From: Geoalkalibacter ferrihydriticus DSM 17813 | GTDB taxonomy: Bacteria > Desulfobacterota > Desulfuromonadia > Desulfuromonadales > Geoalkalibacteraceae | DNA length: 64,000 nucleotides | Direction: 5' to 3' | Assembly: GCF_000820505.1 (NCBI RefSeq) | Contig: NZ_JWJD01000006.1 | Location: 681-64,680, forward strand | In this document: piece after piece, positions 1-7,189 of the stretch | How positions within the stretch are numbered: position 1 is the first letter of the stretch | How the letters are laid out: each line of letters starts with the position of its first letter | Made by a program: the position numbers and the translations under genes | Notes under the pieces: model-generated | What the model saw: the letters and a program-made list of their open reading frames with translations, nothing else | Databases searched by the model: none | What the model was told of the DNA's origin: nothing

Positions 1-246
1 GCCGAGGAATCGGCAGCCGCCGCGCAGGAACTCTCGGGCCAGGCGGCGCAGTTGCGTCAACTCTTGCAGCGCTTCCGGCTTAAGGGGCAGGGCGGTTTCT
101 CGGCCCCGGCCGCTGCTGCCGCCTCGCAGCGCTCCCTTGCCGCCGCTGATGCTGGTGCTGTCTGGGGGGGAAGCAAAACCTCCGCTGCGCCAAAGGGCGC
201 GGCCGCTGCCATCGCCCTGGACGACGAGGAGTTCGGTCGGTACTAA
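1..246 (+). CDS. Methyl-accepting chemotaxis protein, C-terminal end (partial)
   Basis: Only the last 81 codons are in the window; the frame is open from base 1 to the TAA at 244-246. The visible part starts in the end of the cytoplasmic signalling helix ([14 protein letters not shown], the usual MCP ending), continues through a basic helix end (LLQRFRLKG), an Ala/Pro/Gly-rich flexible linker, and the terminal motif [11 protein letters not shown]. The next gene downstream has the same helix end and the same last 11 residues, so the two are tandem paralogues. The protein would be a membrane chemoreceptor that feeds CheA/CheW; the sensing domain lies outside the window, so the ligand cannot be inferred. 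Confidence 0.93.
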   Translation, partial: AEESAAAAQELSGQAAQLRQLLQRFRLKGQGGFSAPAAAAASQRSLAAADAGAVWGGSKTSAAPKGAAAAIALDDEEFGRY

Positions 247-346
247 GTGCTGTTGGGTATCTCCTTACCTTCGCCATGAGCGTCATGGCGGAATCAATGC
301 GCGGTTCCATTATGGGCCGTTGCAGTTCACAGGGCAGGTTTTATTC

Positions 347-376
347 AAGGACGCACGTATGTGCGTCCTTTTTTTG
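347..376 (+). terminator. Rho-independent terminator after the first chemoreceptor
   Basis: A perfect 10-bp stem (AAGGACGCAC at 347-356, GTGCGTCCTT at 361-370) with a 4-nt loop is followed directly by a T run. It closes the first chemoreceptor transcript and separates it from the next one. Confidence 0.9.
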
Positions 377-395
377 ATCAAAAAATTATTTAAAT

Positions 396-423
396 TAAAT
401 TTTCTTTTGAAATTGGCCGAAAA
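396..423 (+). promoter_or_regulatory. Sigma-28 (FliA)-type promoter candidate for the second chemoreceptor
   Basis: TAAATTTT at 396-403 and GCCGAAAA at 416-423, 12 nt apart, each differ by one base from the flagellar/chemotaxis sigma-28 consensus (TAAAGTTT, N11, GCCGATAA). The site lies in the AT-rich intergenic stretch about 107 nt before the chemoreceptor start. Sigma-28 control of chemoreceptors is established in many motile bacteria; its use here is inferred. Confidence 0.55.
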
Positions 424-529
424 GCATGCTAGCTTAGTTTTGGCTAATCGTTCTTGAGTGAATAACTTGGTTGCGCCGACATACGGGCAACAGCCAGCGG
501 AGCGACCGAAAACCAAGGGAGAAGGGCAC

Positions 530-2395
530 ATGGCATCGAAGCTCAACAGCATTCAGGCTAAAGTCGGAGGTCTGCTCGCACTGATTCTGGTGCTGGCCTT
601 CGGTCTCAGCACCGCCATCAACACCTTGCAGAGCGCCGCCCTGCTTGAAAAAAACGGCCAGGAGGCGTTGTCGGCATTGCGCACGTCGACGGAGGATCAG
701 GCGCGCAGCGTGTTCTACAGCCTGGAGATCGGCACCGACAATTCGGTGGCGGAAGGCGAAATGGATGTTTTTCAAGAGCTGATCGATGATCTGGGGCGGG
801 TGCCGGGGGTCATCGAAGTGGGCCTGACGGATCCCAAGGGCCGCATTGATTATTCCAACGTGCGCGCCTCTGTGGGCGGCGCCTTTCCCATGTCGAACAA
901 GGTTCAAGCGGATCAACAGCCCCTGGTCTTCAGTGAGGCGGGAGACATTCTGACCCTATCGCGCCTGAGCATCATGGAGAAGGCATGTCTGGATTGTCAT
1001 TTCGACGCCAAGGTCGGTGATGTCGCAGGGATACTGTTTGCGCGCTTGAGCCTGGAAGGCCTGCGCAGCATCGAAAGCTCCATGACGGCGGCTTTTGCCG
1101 AGGCGCGCGCCAAGAGCATCTCCACCGGCCTGTTGACCGGTGGCGGTGGCTTGCTGGTGGCCGCCCTGGCGGTGGTTGTTCTCCTCGGCCGGATGGTGCG
1201 CAAGCCCCTGTTGCAACTGGTGGGTATGGTGGAAGAACTTGGCCGCGGTCACCTCAGTCAGCGCCTCAATATTGAGAAGGGCGACGAAATCGGGCAGATG
1301 GCCAAGGCCATCGACAGTTTTGCCGATACCTTGCAGAACGACATGGTCGCCAACATGAAAAAGCTCGCCGCCGGTGACCTGGACTTTACCGTGGTCCCCT
1401 GCGATGCCCAGGACGAGATCCGCAATTCACTGCGCAAGGTCAGCGAAGACCTCAACAATGTGATGGGCGAGGTGCAGGGTTCGGGCGATCAGATCGCGCG
1501 CGGGGCCGATCAGGTGGCCGAAACCAGTCAATCCCTCTCCCAGGGTGCCACGGAGCAGGCCAGTTCGTTGCAGGAAATCTCGGCCTCCATCAACGAGATG
1601 GCCGCGCAGATCAAGACCAGCGCCGATCATGCCGTGCAGGCCGACGGCCTGTCGCGCCAGGCCAGCCAGTCGGCCGCGCGCGGCCAGCAGCAGATGCAGG
1701 CCATGGTGCAGGCCATGGGCGAAATCAACCGCGCCGGAGGAGATATCTCTAAAATCATTAAGGTGATTGACGAGATCGCCTTCCAGACCAACTTGTTGGC
1801 CTTGAATGCGGCAGTGGAAGCGGCGCGCGCCGGGCAGCACGGCAAGGGCTTCGCGGTGGTGGCCGAAGAGGTGCGCAATCTGGCCGCGCGCAGCGCCAAG
1901 GCCGCCAAGGAAACCGCCGAACTCATCGAGGTGTCGGTGGGCAAGGCAAAAAACGGTGGCGAAATCGCCGATCAGACCGCCACGGCGCTCGATGAGATCG
2001 TCGGCGGCATCACCAAGGTGTCTGATTTGATCGGCGAAATTTCGGCGGCGGCCAACGAGCAGGCCGAGGGTATCGGTCAGATCAATCAAGGCCTGGGGCA
2101 GATCGATCAGGTGACCCAGCAGAACACCGCCAACGCCGAGGAATCGGCGGCGGCCGCCGAGGAACTTTCCGGGCAGGTGCGCGATCTGCGCACGATGCTG
2201 CAACGCTTCAAGCTCAAGGGCGGCGCGCAACCGACTTCGGGTTTTCGTGTTGCTCCGGCCCCGGGCCCGGCGGTGTCGGCCAATTGGGGCGGGCCGAGCC
2301 CGTCGTCAGGGTCCGCGCCCAAGGCCACGGCCGGCAAGGCCGCGCCCGCCCAGTCCTTCATCGCCCTGGATGATGAGGAGTTCGGGCGCTATTGA
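530..2395 (+). CDS. Methyl-accepting chemotaxis protein with periplasmic CxxCH haem-c motif
   Basis: A 621-residue transmembrane chemoreceptor. Order of parts: TM1 at about residues 11-32; a periplasmic sensor to about 195 that carries a single CLDCH (Cys153, Cys156, His157), the covalent haem-c motif; TM2 at about 200-223; a HAMP region; a long signalling coiled coil with the hairpin tip core ([20 protein letters not shown]); and a linker ending [11 protein letters not shown]. Geobacter has chemoreceptors with periplasmic haem-c PAS-like sensor domains (GSU0582 and GSU0935 are the known examples), so redox or gas/ligand sensing is the likely role. The ATG at 530 follows a clear GGGAGAAGG site; an upstream in-frame GTG at 458 lacks one. 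A sigma-28-like promoter lies upstream. Confidence 0.93.
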   Translation: MASKLNSIQAKVGGLLALILVLAFGLSTAINTLQSAALLEKNGQEALSALRTSTEDQARSVFYSLEIGTDNSVAEGEMDVFQELIDDLGRVPGVIEVGLTDPKGRIDYSNVRASVGGAFPMSNKVQADQQPLVFSEAGDILTLSRLSIMEKACLDCHFDAKVGDVAGILFARLSLEGLRSIESSMTAAFAEARAKSISTGLLTGGGGLLVAALAVVVLLGRMVRKPLLQLVGMVEELGRGHLSQRLNIEKGDEIGQMAKAIDSFADTLQNDMVANMKKLAAGDLDFTVVPCDAQDEIRNSLRKVSEDLNNVMGEVQGSGDQIARGADQVAETSQSLSQGATEQASSLQEISASINEMAAQIKTSADHAVQADGLSRQASQSAARGQQQMQAMVQAMGEINRAGGDISKIIKVIDEIAFQTNLLALNAAVEAARAGQHGKGFAVVAEEVRNLAARSAKAAKETAELIEVSVGKAKNGGEIADQTATALDEIVGGITKVSDLIGEISAAANEQAEGIGQINQGLGQIDQVTQQNTANAEESAAAAEELSGQVRDLRTMLQRFKLKGGAQPTSGFRVAPAPGPAVSANWGGPSPSSGSAPKATAGKAAPAQSFIALDDEEFGRY

Positions 2396-2433
2396 GCAGT
2401 GAGTAGCGAATAGCGCGTAGGGGACGGTGGTTG

Positions 2434-2467
2434 CGCCGGGTGGGATTTTTTTCCTGCCCGGCGTTTT
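2434..2467 (+). terminator. Rho-independent terminator after the haem chemoreceptor
   Basis: Stem CGCCGGG (2434-2440) pairs with CCCGGCG (2457-2463), extended by GGGA/TCC pairs inside, and is followed by TTTT. Confidence 0.75.
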
Positions 2468-2521
2468 CATTTGCTGCACAAAGGCAAGTGCCGGTTATGA
2501 TTGGTGATGAGGGAGGTCGAT

Positions 2522-3259
2522 ATGAATAAGGCAGTTGCGGCGGCAATCATCACCGGAGCGGCGCGCGGCATCGGGCGGGCGGTCGCCGAGGAATTTCTGC
2601 GCGCCGGCTACCAGGTGATGCTGGCGGATCTTGACGAGGAGGGCGGACACCGCGTCGCGGCGCAGCTCGCCGAGATCGGCCGGGTGGAATTTGTGGCGAC
2701 GGATGTGTCCCAACCAGGAGAGGTGGAGCGTCTGGTGACCAGCACCGCCGCTCTTTTCGGCGGAATCGACGTTTTGGTCAATAACGCCGGAATCATGATC
2801 CGCAAGCCTCTCGAGGAACTCTCCTTCGAGGAATGGCAGCGAGTGCTGGCGGTCAATTTGACCGGCCCCTTTCTCTGCGCCCGGGCCGCCGCGCCTCATT
2901 TGCGCGCAAGGTGTGGCGCCATCATCAACATCGCCTCGACCCGCGCCCTCATGTCCGAGCTGCACACCGAAGCCTACAGCGCCTCCAAGGGCGGCCTGCT
3001 CGCCCTGACCCACGCCCTGGCCCTGAGTCTTGGTCCCGAGATTCGCGTCAACGGCATCAGCCCCGGCTGGATCGACGTCAGCGCCGGGCAGGAACCCTTG
3101 AGCGCCGCCGACCATGCCCAGCACCCTGCGGGGCGCGTCGGCACCCCGCAGGACATTGCCCGCGCCGTTTTGTTTCTGGCCGACCCGGCCAACGATTTTA
3201 TCACCGGGGAAAACCTGGTCATCGACGGCGGTATGACGCGCAAAATGATTTATGTTTAA
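2522..3259 (+). CDS. Short-chain dehydrogenase/reductase (SDR)
   Basis: A 245-residue classical SDR that should act as a soluble NAD(P)-dependent oxidoreductase. Visible motifs are the Rossmann glycine motif TGAARGIG near residue 14, NNAG, the catalytic Ser in IASTRA, the YSASK active site (Tyr and Lys), and the C-terminal GENLVIDGG typical of FabG/glucose-dehydrogenase-like members. The ATG at 2522 is chosen because GAGGGAGGT sits 5 nt before it; the upstream in-frame start at 2501 lacks such a site. It stands between two unrelated units and may be monocistronic. The substrate cannot be read from the sequence. Confidence 0.9.
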   Translation: MNKAVAAAIITGAARGIGRAVAEEFLRAGYQVMLADLDEEGGHRVAAQLAEIGRVEFVATDVSQPGEVERLVTSTAALFGGIDVLVNNAGIMIRKPLEELSFEEWQRVLAVNLTGPFLCARAAAPHLRARCGAIINIASTRALMSELHTEAYSASKGGLLALTHALALSLGPEIRVNGISPGWIDVSAGQEPLSAADHAQHPAGRVGTPQDIARAVLFLADPANDFITGENLVIDGGMTRKMIYV

Positions 3260-3358
3260 CCTCTTGCTCACACTCATTGAAATCTAACACTTGATGGTTA
3301 TGATGCGCCAAATTCGCCGAGGTGTGCGGCGTCGGGACAAGGCGGAAGGAACGACATC

Positions 3359-4051
3359 ATGAGTAAGGAAAACATTCTGGTCATCGAGGACGAGGAAGAC
3401 ATTCTCGCCCTGGTGCATTACAACCTGGCTAAAGAAGGCTATGTGGTGACCCCCGTCACCAGCGGCGAAGATGGTCTCAATGCGGCCGCCGGCCAGGTGC
3501 CGGATTTGATCTTGCTCGACCTGATGCTGCCTGGCATCGACGGGTTGGAGATCTGTCGGCGCCTCAAGAAAAATCCTGAAACGGCCGCCGTGCCCATCAT
3601 CATGGTGACCGCCAAGGGCGAGGAGGCCGACGTGGTGGCCGGTCTGGAACTGGGAGCCGAGGATTACGTGACCAAACCTTTTTCCAACAAGGTGCTTCTG
3701 GCGCGCATCAAAAACGTGTTGCGCCGCCATGCGCACGGGGCACAAGCATCCGGCAAGGACGATTCCCTGAGCATTCACGGCATCACCATCAATCCGGGTC
3801 GCAACGAAGTGCTGGTCGATGGCGATCCGGTGGATCTGACTTTTACCGAATTTCGCGTCCTGCATTTTCTGGCAAGCCGCCCCGGCTGGGTTTTTACCCG
3901 TTACCAGATCGTCAACGCCGTGCGCGGCGACGATTATGCGGTGACCGACCGCGCCGTGGATGTACAGATCGTGGGCCTGCGCAAAAAGCTCGGCACCTGC
4001 GGCAAATACATTGAAACTGTGCGCGGGGTCGGCTACCGCTTCAAGGACTGA
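3359..4051 (+). CDS. phoB: Phosphate regulon response regulator PhoB
   Basis: A 230-residue OmpR/PhoB-family regulator. The N-terminal receiver has the acidic pair ED at residues 10-11, phospho-acceptor Asp54 (LLDLMLPG), a Thr in VTAKG and Lys in TKPF. The C-terminal winged helix (from about 135) has the family signature FTEFRVLHFLASRPG and ends VRGVGYRFKD. It binds PHO boxes when phosphorylated and activates pst and phoA. The phoR kinase starts 5 nt after its stop and the pst operon follows, which fixes the identity within this large family. Confidence 0.95.
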   Translation: MSKENILVIEDEEDILALVHYNLAKEGYVVTPVTSGEDGLNAAAGQVPDLILLDLMLPGIDGLEICRRLKKNPETAAVPIIMVTAKGEEADVVAGLELGAEDYVTKPFSNKVLLARIKNVLRRHAHGAQASGKDDSLSIHGITINPGRNEVLVDGDPVDLTFTEFRVLHFLASRPGWVFTRYQIVNAVRGDDYAVTDRAVDVQIVGLRKKLGTCGKYIETVRGVGYRFKD

Positions 4052-4056
4052 TACTC

Positions 4057-5826
4057 ATGCGGCGGACACGCCTGTTCTGGCAGCTTTTTCCTTCCTACCT
4101 GCTTCTCACGGTGATGGTCCTCATCGCCGCCGGCTGGTATTTTTCAACGACCCTGAAGACTTTCTACCTCAACCAGTTAGCCGCGGATCTGACGGCGCAG
4201 GCGCGGCTGATCGAGCCTCAGATTGCTCCGCGATTCAACGCCGATGAAGCCGCCGCCCTCGATGCTCTGGCTAAGGATCTCGGCCACCGCGCCGGGGTGC
4301 GCATCACCCTGGTGCTGCCTTCGGGTGAGGTGCTCGCCGATTCCTTGCAGGATCCCCGTCTCATGGATAATCATGCCGCACGGCCGGAGATCGTGCAGGC
4401 TTTTGGCGGAAGCACGGGCATTGCTACGCGCTACAGCGCCACGGCCCGCGAATCCATGATGTATGCGGCGGTTCCGGTTTTTAACGACAAGGGAGACCTG
4501 GACGGAGCGATTCGTGTCGCCGTTGCGGTCACCGCAGTAGAGCAGACTTTGCGCGCGCTCTACCTTCGGGCTTTTGCAGGCGCGGTGGCAATTGCATTGC
4601 TTGCGGCGTTGCTTAGCTTGATTGTCTCCCGGCGCATCAGCCGGCCCCTGGAAGAAATGAAGCATGGGGTCAAGCGTTTTGCCGCGGGTGATCTCTCGGA
4701 GCGCCTTGCCGTCGGTGGCTCTGAGGAAATTCAGGCGCTGGGCGAGGCCATGAACCAGATGGCGGGCGAACTCGACGAACGTATCCGCACCGTTCTGCGT
4801 CATCGCAACGAGCAGGAAGCGGTTTTGTCGAGTATGGTGGAAGGGGTTCTGGCGGTGGACCTCGAGGCTCGTATCATCCGCATCAATCAGGCGGCGTTGC
4901 GACTACTAGGCGTGCGCGAAGATGTCAAAGGGCGACGCATTCAGGAGGTGATCCGCAAGGCTGACCTGCAGCGCTTCGTGGCCCGCGCCCTGGCGACCGC
5001 CGAACCGGTGGAGGATGACATTCTGCTGCGCGAGGAAGGCGAGCGTTTTCTGCAGGCGCACGGCACCGCTCTGCACGATGCCCAGGGGCAGATCGGTGCT
5101 CTTATCGTGCTCAACGATGTTACCCGCCTGCGCCGCCTGGAAACCATGCGCCGCGATTTCGTCTCCAATGTCTCCCACGAACTTAAAACGCCCATCACCG
5201 CGATCAAGGGATTTGTCGAGACTCTGCTTGACGGCGCCATGCAGGATCCTGACGATGCGCAGCGGTTTTTGGAAATAATCACCCGCCAGGCCGACCGCCT
5301 CAACGCCATAATTGATGATCTGCTCACTCTTTCGCGCGTCGAGCAGGGCGAGGAACAGAGCGGTCTGCCTCTGGAAAAAGAGCCCCTGCTCCCAGTCCTT
5401 GAAGCCGCGCTCCAGGCTTGCGCCTTGCCTGCCGCCGAAAAGAACGTGCGTCTCAATCTGTTCTGTTCTCCGGAGTTGACGGCGCGCATCAAGGCGCCGT
5501 TGCTGGAACAGGCTGTGGTCAATCTGCTCACCAACGCCATTAAATACAGCCCGCGCGACGGCAAAGTGGCCATCGAGGCGGCGCAGCTTCAGGGCAAGGT
5601 CACCATCCGCGTGCAGGACTGGGGGTGTGGTATCGCCAAGGAGCATCTGCCGCGGCTCTTTGAACGTTTCTACCGGGTCGACAAGGCGCGCAGCCGCAAG
5701 CAGGGCGGCACCGGCCTGGGCTTGGCCATCACCAAGCATATCGTGCAGGTCCACGGCGGAGAGGTCATCGTGCATAGCACGCCCGGCCAGGGCAGCACCT
5801 TCTCCATCCATCTTCCTCTTCCCTGA
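4057..5826 (+). CDS. phoR: Phosphate regulon sensor histidine kinase PhoR
   Basis: A 589-residue membrane kinase. Parts in order: TM1 at about 9-30; an extracytoplasmic segment of about 130 residues; TM2 at about 165-188; HAMP; a PAS domain at about 245-355; HisKA with phospho-acceptor His374 in FVSNVSHELKTPI; HATPase_c with the N box (LLTNAIKYS), G1 (DWGCGI) and G2 (GGTGLGLAI) boxes. It phosphorylates PhoB when phosphate is low, with the Pst complex and PhoU restraining it. E. coli PhoR has almost no periplasmic domain; this one has a substantial one, as in many non-enteric PhoR proteins. Co-transcribed with phoB. Confidence 0.95.
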   Translation: MRRTRLFWQLFPSYLLLTVMVLIAAGWYFSTTLKTFYLNQLAADLTAQARLIEPQIAPRFNADEAAALDALAKDLGHRAGVRITLVLPSGEVLADSLQDPRLMDNHAARPEIVQAFGGSTGIATRYSATARESMMYAAVPVFNDKGDLDGAIRVAVAVTAVEQTLRALYLRAFAGAVAIALLAALLSLIVSRRISRPLEEMKHGVKRFAAGDLSERLAVGGSEEIQALGEAMNQMAGELDERIRTVLRHRNEQEAVLSSMVEGVLAVDLEARIIRINQAALRLLGVREDVKGRRIQEVIRKADLQRFVARALATAEPVEDDILLREEGERFLQAHGTALHDAQGQIGALIVLNDVTRLRRLETMRRDFVSNVSHELKTPITAIKGFVETLLDGAMQDPDDAQRFLEIITRQADRLNAIIDDLLTLSRVEQGEEQSGLPLEKEPLLPVLEAALQACALPAAEKNVRLNLFCSPELTARIKAPLLEQAVVNLLTNAIKYSPRDGKVAIEAAQLQGKVTIRVQDWGCGIAKEHLPRLFERFYRVDKARSRKQGGTGLGLAITKHIVQVHGGEVIVHSTPGQGSTFSIHLPLP

Positions 5827-5840
5827 AAAGTGGGCAATTT

Positions 5841-5862
5841 GTAACTGTTCAGCACTCACCCG
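5841..5862 (+). repeat. Solo end of the GTAAC...TTCAGCA repeat family
   Basis: GTAACTGTTCAGCACTCACC starts here and shares its first 14 bases with the inverted end of the complete MITE at 26590-26725. I found no clear partner end or target duplication, so this is a degraded end just downstream of phoR. Confidence 0.5.
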
Positions 5863-5922
5863 CCACACCCTGCGGCACTGTCGGACGCCGCCGGATTCCC
5901 CCGCTCTTCGCTAACCAAAACC

Positions 5923-5961
5923 TAACACAATTCTATACAAACCCTGACAAACAGCGCTTAC
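5923..5961 (+). promoter_or_regulatory. PHO-box-like 11-bp phased repeats upstream of pstS
   Basis: Four A/C-rich half-sites start exactly 11 bp apart: TAACAC (5923), TATACA (5934), TGACAA (5945) and GCTTAC (5956). PhoB boxes are direct repeats with an 11-bp period (the E. coli half-site resembles CTGTCAT), and the position 140-180 nt before pstS suits an activator. The individual half-sites are degenerate, so this is a candidate only. Confidence 0.35.
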
Positions 5962-6100
5962 AAGAATGTTTGCGCACACAGTCTTCTTATCCGCAGGTAA
6001 CGCGCGCCTAACAAAAGATCGTCATTCTCTGCGTCATCGCGTTCCCGGGCAACCGGGAGGATAGAAAAACACTTTCAGACGTAGAGAAAAGGAGAAACAG

Positions 6101-7081
6101 ATGAAGGCAACAAAACGTTTCATGATTTGGGGGCTGACCCTGTGTACCGCCCTGGCGGTGGTGCCCAGTTCCTTCGCGGCCGGTGTGGATCCCGACCTGC
6201 CCAAGTACAGCCGCGCCTCCGGGGTCTCGGGCAATCTTTCCAGTATCGGTTCGGACACCCTGAACAACCTCATGACCCTGTGGGCCGAGGAATTCGCCAA
6301 ATTTTATCCCAACGTGCGTGTGCAGATCCAAGGCGCCGGCTCCTCCACCGCACCGGCGGCCCTCATCGAAGGCACCGCCAGCTTCGGTCCCATGAGCCGC
6401 CCCATGCGCGATTCGGAAATCCAGAACTTTGAGAATCGCCATGGTTACAAGCCTTATGCCGTGCCGGTGGCCGTCGACACCATCGCCGTGTACGTGAACA
6501 AGGACAATCCCATCGAAGGCATGAGCCTCGCGCAGGTCGACGCCGTCTTCTCTGTGGGCCGCCGCTGCGGTTCTCCCGCCGACATTACCCGCTGGGGCCA
6601 GTTGGGCCTGACCGGCGCCTGGGCCAACCGTGACTTCACTCTCTACAGCCGCAACGCCGTGTCCGGCACCTACGGCTTCTTCAAGGACAACGCCCTGTGC
6701 GGCGGCGACTTCAAGCCCTCCATCAATGAGCAGCCCGGTTCGGCGTCGGTGGTGCAGGGTGTCACCGAGTCCATCAACGGCATCGGCTATTCGGGCATCG
6801 GCTACATCACCTCAGGTGTGCGCGCCATTCCGCTGGGCAAGGAAGAAGGCAAGTTCTTCGAGCCTAATTCAGAGAATGCCGCCAGCGGTGACTACCCCCT
6901 GGCTCGTCTGCTCTATGTCTACATCAACAAACACCCCAACCGCGACCTCTCGCCCCTGGAGCGTGAATTCGTGAAGCTGGTGCTTTCCCAGGAAGGCCAG
7001 GAAGTGGTGGTGCGCGACGGCTACATTCCCCTGCCGGCGAGCATCGCCAAGAAAACCCTGAATGAACTCGGTATCAAGTAG
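6101..7081 (+). CDS. pstS: Phosphate ABC transporter substrate-binding protein PstS
   Basis: A 326-residue secreted protein with an N-terminal signal peptide cleaved near SSFAAG (residues about 20-27). The PBP_like/PstS core shows the phosphate-binding loops: GSDTL near residue 49, GAGSST in the next loop, and [12 protein letters not shown] later. It captures inorganic phosphate in the periplasm and delivers it to PstC/PstA. An AAAAGGAG site sits before the ATG. It opens the pst operon, and a stem-loop after its stop could uncouple its level from that of pstC. The form with a conserved GRRCG...W segment resembles the gamma/delta-proteobacterial PstS that pairs with long PstC and PstA proteins, as here. 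Confidence 0.95.
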   Translation: MKATKRFMIWGLTLCTALAVVPSSFAAGVDPDLPKYSRASGVSGNLSSIGSDTLNNLMTLWAEEFAKFYPNVRVQIQGAGSSTAPAALIEGTASFGPMSRPMRDSEIQNFENRHGYKPYAVPVAVDTIAVYVNKDNPIEGMSLAQVDAVFSVGRRCGSPADITRWGQLGLTGAWANRDFTLYSRNAVSGTYGFFKDNALCGGDFKPSINEQPGSASVVQGVTESINGIGYSGIGYITSGVRAIPLGKEEGKFFEPNSENAASGDYPLARLLYVYINKHPNRDLSPLEREFVKLVLSQEGQEVVVRDGYIPLPASIAKKTLNELGIK

Positions 7082-7108
7082 GTATTGATTCTTGAAGACA
7101 AAAAGCGT

Positions 7109-7141
7109 AGCCCACTCTGTCGATTCCCGGCAGGGTGGGCT
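7109..7141 (+). promoter_or_regulatory. Intercistronic stem-loop between pstS and pstC
   Basis: AGCCCACTCTG (7109-7119) pairs with CAGGGTGGGCT (7131-7141), 11 bp with one G-T pair and an 11-nt loop, without a T run. A hairpin here could protect the pstS mRNA 3' end or cause partial termination, giving more binding protein than permease. Confidence 0.7.
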
Positions 7142-7189
7142 GCATGGCAAACAGGGCACCAGAAGCTTCCGCAACCGCCATCAATTTGG

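Noticed and set aside
458-529. GTG start extending the haem chemoreceptor by 24 residues
   Set aside because: No ribosome site, and the extension would place charged residues before TM1; ATG 530 has a strong site.
5841-5961. A second complete MITE ending at GCGCTTAC (5954-5961)
   Set aside because: The inverted sequence begins GTAAGC but then diverges from the family end, and the flanking octamers differ.
7085-7189. TTG start that would extend PstC by 35 residues
   Set aside because: The extension spans the intercistronic hairpin and has no ribosome site or homology.
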